64,000 nucleotides of DNA from Cellulomonas sp. Y8 (GTDB lineage: Bacteria > Actinomycetota > Actinomycetes > Actinomycetales > Cellulomonadaceae), in assembly GCF_008033115.1 (NCBI RefSeq), contig NZ_CP041203.1, positions 2,232,001 to 2,296,000 on the forward strand, in the 5' to 3' direction. The translations under genes were made by a program, and so were the position numbers. Position 1 is the first letter of the stretch. Each line of letters opens with the position of its first letter. Of this stretch, positions 62,765 through 64,000 are shown piece by piece. The notes beneath the pieces were generated by a model. It saw nothing but the letters and a program-made list of their open reading frames with translations, did no database searches and was not told the origin of the DNA.

Positions 62765-63538
62765 CTACCGCGACACCGCCGACGCCCCGCCCGGCGCGGG
62801 CTGCCGGATCGCGTACCCGAGGTCGACGAGCGCCTCGGCCGCGCCCGCCGGGTCGTCCCGGACCGCGGCGCGGAGCTGGACCGCCCGCCACCGGGTCCGC
62901 CCCGCGCAGACCGCCGCGCGCCAGCCGGGCCGGGTGTCGAGGCCGAACTCCCGGACCAGCATCTCGAGCACGTCCTCGAACGAGGGCCGGAACCGGTGCC
63001 CGCCGAGCGGGAAGTGCAACGTCGACACCCGCGGCACCCGACCCCGGCGGACCGACGAGGTGCGGGCCCGGCCGCGCAGCCGGTGCCCGGCCGCCATCAT
63101 CGCGAACACCAGCTCGTCGCGGTGGCCGTGCACGTTGAGGTGCGCCGCCGGGACGTTGTCGTCGGAGCTCGCGTCGTAGTCGTACCGGAACAGCGGCTCG
63201 TCGGTGCCCTCCGCGGCGACGGACACGGTCGACCGGCGGACGGCGAGGAAGCGGCCGGTGCGGTCCCAGCCGCAGTCGAAGGTGGCGCGCAGCCGGAGCA
63301 CGACGAGGCCGTCGACCGTCAGCGGGATCCCCTTGGGCGGGACCTGCTGGACCATCTGGTGGGTCCGCGGGGTCGCCGTCCGACGGATCTCGAACGTGCT
63401 GGATTCGCCCGGCACGACGCCGTGCAGCGTGCTCCGGAGGTCTGCGGCGAACAGCTCCGTCAGGTCCGCCAGGGACACACCCTCCCGCGAGTCCGTGGTG
63501 TCGGGACTCGCGGGAGGGCCGGGAGCGTCGTCACTCAC
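62765..63538 (-). CDS. Hypothetical protein, second gene of a two-gene operon
   Basis: The 257-residue product has an acidic start, a middle rich in beta strands (VDGLVVLRLRATFDCGWD, FLAVRRSTVSVAAEG), a segment STLHFPLGGHRFRPSFEDVLEMLV and a helical tail. I recognise no family. The preceding gene encodes a small acidic protein whose stop lies 8 bases inside this gene, so the two are co-translated and may work together. A tight conserved pair of this kind would repay a search across actinobacteria. Confidence 0.75.
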   Translation of the reverse strand: MSDDAPGPPASPDTTDSREGVSLADLTELFAADLRSTLHGVVPGESSTFEIRRTATPRTHQMVQQVPPKGIPLTVDGLVVLRLRATFDCGWDRTGRFLAVRRSTVSVAAEGTDEPLFRYDYDASSDDNVPAAHLNVHGHRDELVFAMMAAGHRLRGRARTSSVRRGRVPRVSTLHFPLGGHRFRPSFEDVLEMLVREFGLDTRPGWRAAVCAGRTRWRAVQLRAAVRDDPAGAAEALVDLGYAIRQPAPGGASAVSR

Positions 63539-63731
63539 CGAGCATCCTGCCCAGCGTGAGGTACTCCTCGTACGCGATGCGCTGCTCCGGCGAGAGCTGC
63601 CAGGTCTCGTACCGCTCTTCGATCGTCTCCAGGTCGAGGCCGATGCTCGCGAGCTCCTGCTCCTGCTTCTCGCGCATCTCCTCCTCGGTCATGATGATCA
63701 GGCGGCCGTAGCTCTTCGGGATGACCTGCAT
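63531..63731 (-). CDS. Small acidic hypothetical protein
   Basis: The 66-residue product (MQVIPKSYGRLIIMTEEEMREK at its start, read as VIPKSYGRLIIMTEEE) is acidic and mostly helical, with ETIEERYETWQLSPEQRIAYEEY in the second half, read as ERYETWQLSPEQR. No domain is recognised. It overlaps the next gene by 8 bases. ATG 63731 has AGGAACGACG upstream, a weak ribosome site. Confidence 0.75.
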   Translation of the reverse strand: MQVIPKSYGRLIIMTEEEMREKQEQELASIGLDLETIEERYETWQLSPEQRIAYEEYLTLGRMLGE

Positions 63732-63876
63732 GGTCGTCGTTCCTCGACGTCGACGAACGGTCCCTCGGGGCGGCTGCCGGACCGACGCCGATCACGCTAG
63801 CCGCACCGCGCTCTGCGCTGTCCAGCCCCATCTCCACGCGCGGCGGAGCGGCGCGCCGCCGCCCCGCCGACTGCGC

Positions 63877-64000
63877 TCACCCCCGCACGGGGACCACCGC
63901 GTCGACCGCCTCGAGGATCTTGTCCAGCACCACCGCGCGGTCGAACTGCAGCGCGAACTCCCGCGCCGCGTCGGCCCACTCCTCGCGCTCGGCACCCGCG
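63877..64000 (-). CDS. C-terminal fragment of a gene continuing beyond the right edge
   Basis: The last 40 codons of a minus-strand gene are present: AREFALQFDRAVVLDKILEAVDAVVPVRG with stop at 63879-63877, quoted as EFALQFDRAVVLDKILEAVD. The helical tail resembles the C-terminus of GT-B glycosyltransferases, where the last helix ends in a V/L-rich segment, but this is too short to be sure. Confidence 0.6.
   Translation of the reverse strand, partial: AGAEREEWADAAREFALQFDRAVVLDKILEAVDAVVPVRG

Overview
This 64 kb window is a very GC-rich chromosomal segment whose gene content, CIRCE-type heat-shock operator, SAM-I and glycine riboswitches, and many leaderless-looking starts point to an actinobacterium. 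The secreted GH3 beta-glucosidase and an ATPase-less sugar ABC operon fit the cellulolytic Micrococcales (Cellulomonas and relatives), but the genus is an inference. I see no rRNA, tRNA, CRISPR array, insertion sequence or prophage. Most of the window is ordinary core and niche metabolism, with short toxin-antitoxin-like modules in between.

Left third (1-24.4 kb). A truncated SulP transporter is followed by a low-molecular-weight tyrosine phosphatase, an aminotransferase, a zinc-ribbon protein, and a lactate/malate dehydrogenase-like gene overlapped by an ACT-domain gene. A tandem glycine riboswitch then leads gcvP-gcvT, with gcvH close behind (glycine cleavage). Next come an HTH-only LuxR protein, a DUF2975/HTH pair, a DUF732-like lipoprotein, a divergent LysR/YeiH pair, and a permease-permease-binding-protein sugar ABC operon. 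A NUDIX hydrolase, a CIRCE-controlled Hsp20, the SAM-I riboswitch-controlled metF-metE operon on the minus strand, an SMP-30 protein, and tag with a Gp49-like toxin and XRE antitoxin complete this part.

Middle (24.4-48.8 kb). An MHS-family MFS transporter converges on a large HrpA-type DEAH helicase. A secreted PA14-containing GH3 beta-glucosidase follows, with a palindrome between its -35 and -10 elements. Then come a YbaK deacylase, a STAS antagonist, sbcD-sbcC, a MacB-like ABC ATPase with its FtsX permease, a G6PDH paralogue, an Rv0909-type small protein, a 2,4-dienoyl-CoA reductase-like flavoenzyme, and an LmeA-like/M50-like pair.

Right part (48.8-64 kb). This holds an excisionase/PIN module, an HNH (DUF1524) protein, a DUF2809 protein, an NTF2-like gene with a frameshifted TetR, a PH-like membrane protein, a HIT protein, a frameshifted RNase Z, MazG-like and APH-like genes, an SDR, a proline iminopeptidase-like hydrolase, and a GH13/LLM-oxidoreductase pair. 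It ends with a ScoMcrA-head/zinc-ribbon protein, an unknown two-gene operon and the tail of another gene.

The most unusual pattern is a set of four intergenic hairpin elements (1000-1088, 26037-26107, 30761-30828, 58692-58761). Each arm contains a 10-bp core repeated at exactly 19 bp. The core sequence differs between elements but stays self-complementary within each. Three coding frames (tetR, RNase Z, Gp49-like toxin) are each restored by removing one base from a G/C run, which suggests systematic indels or recent decay.
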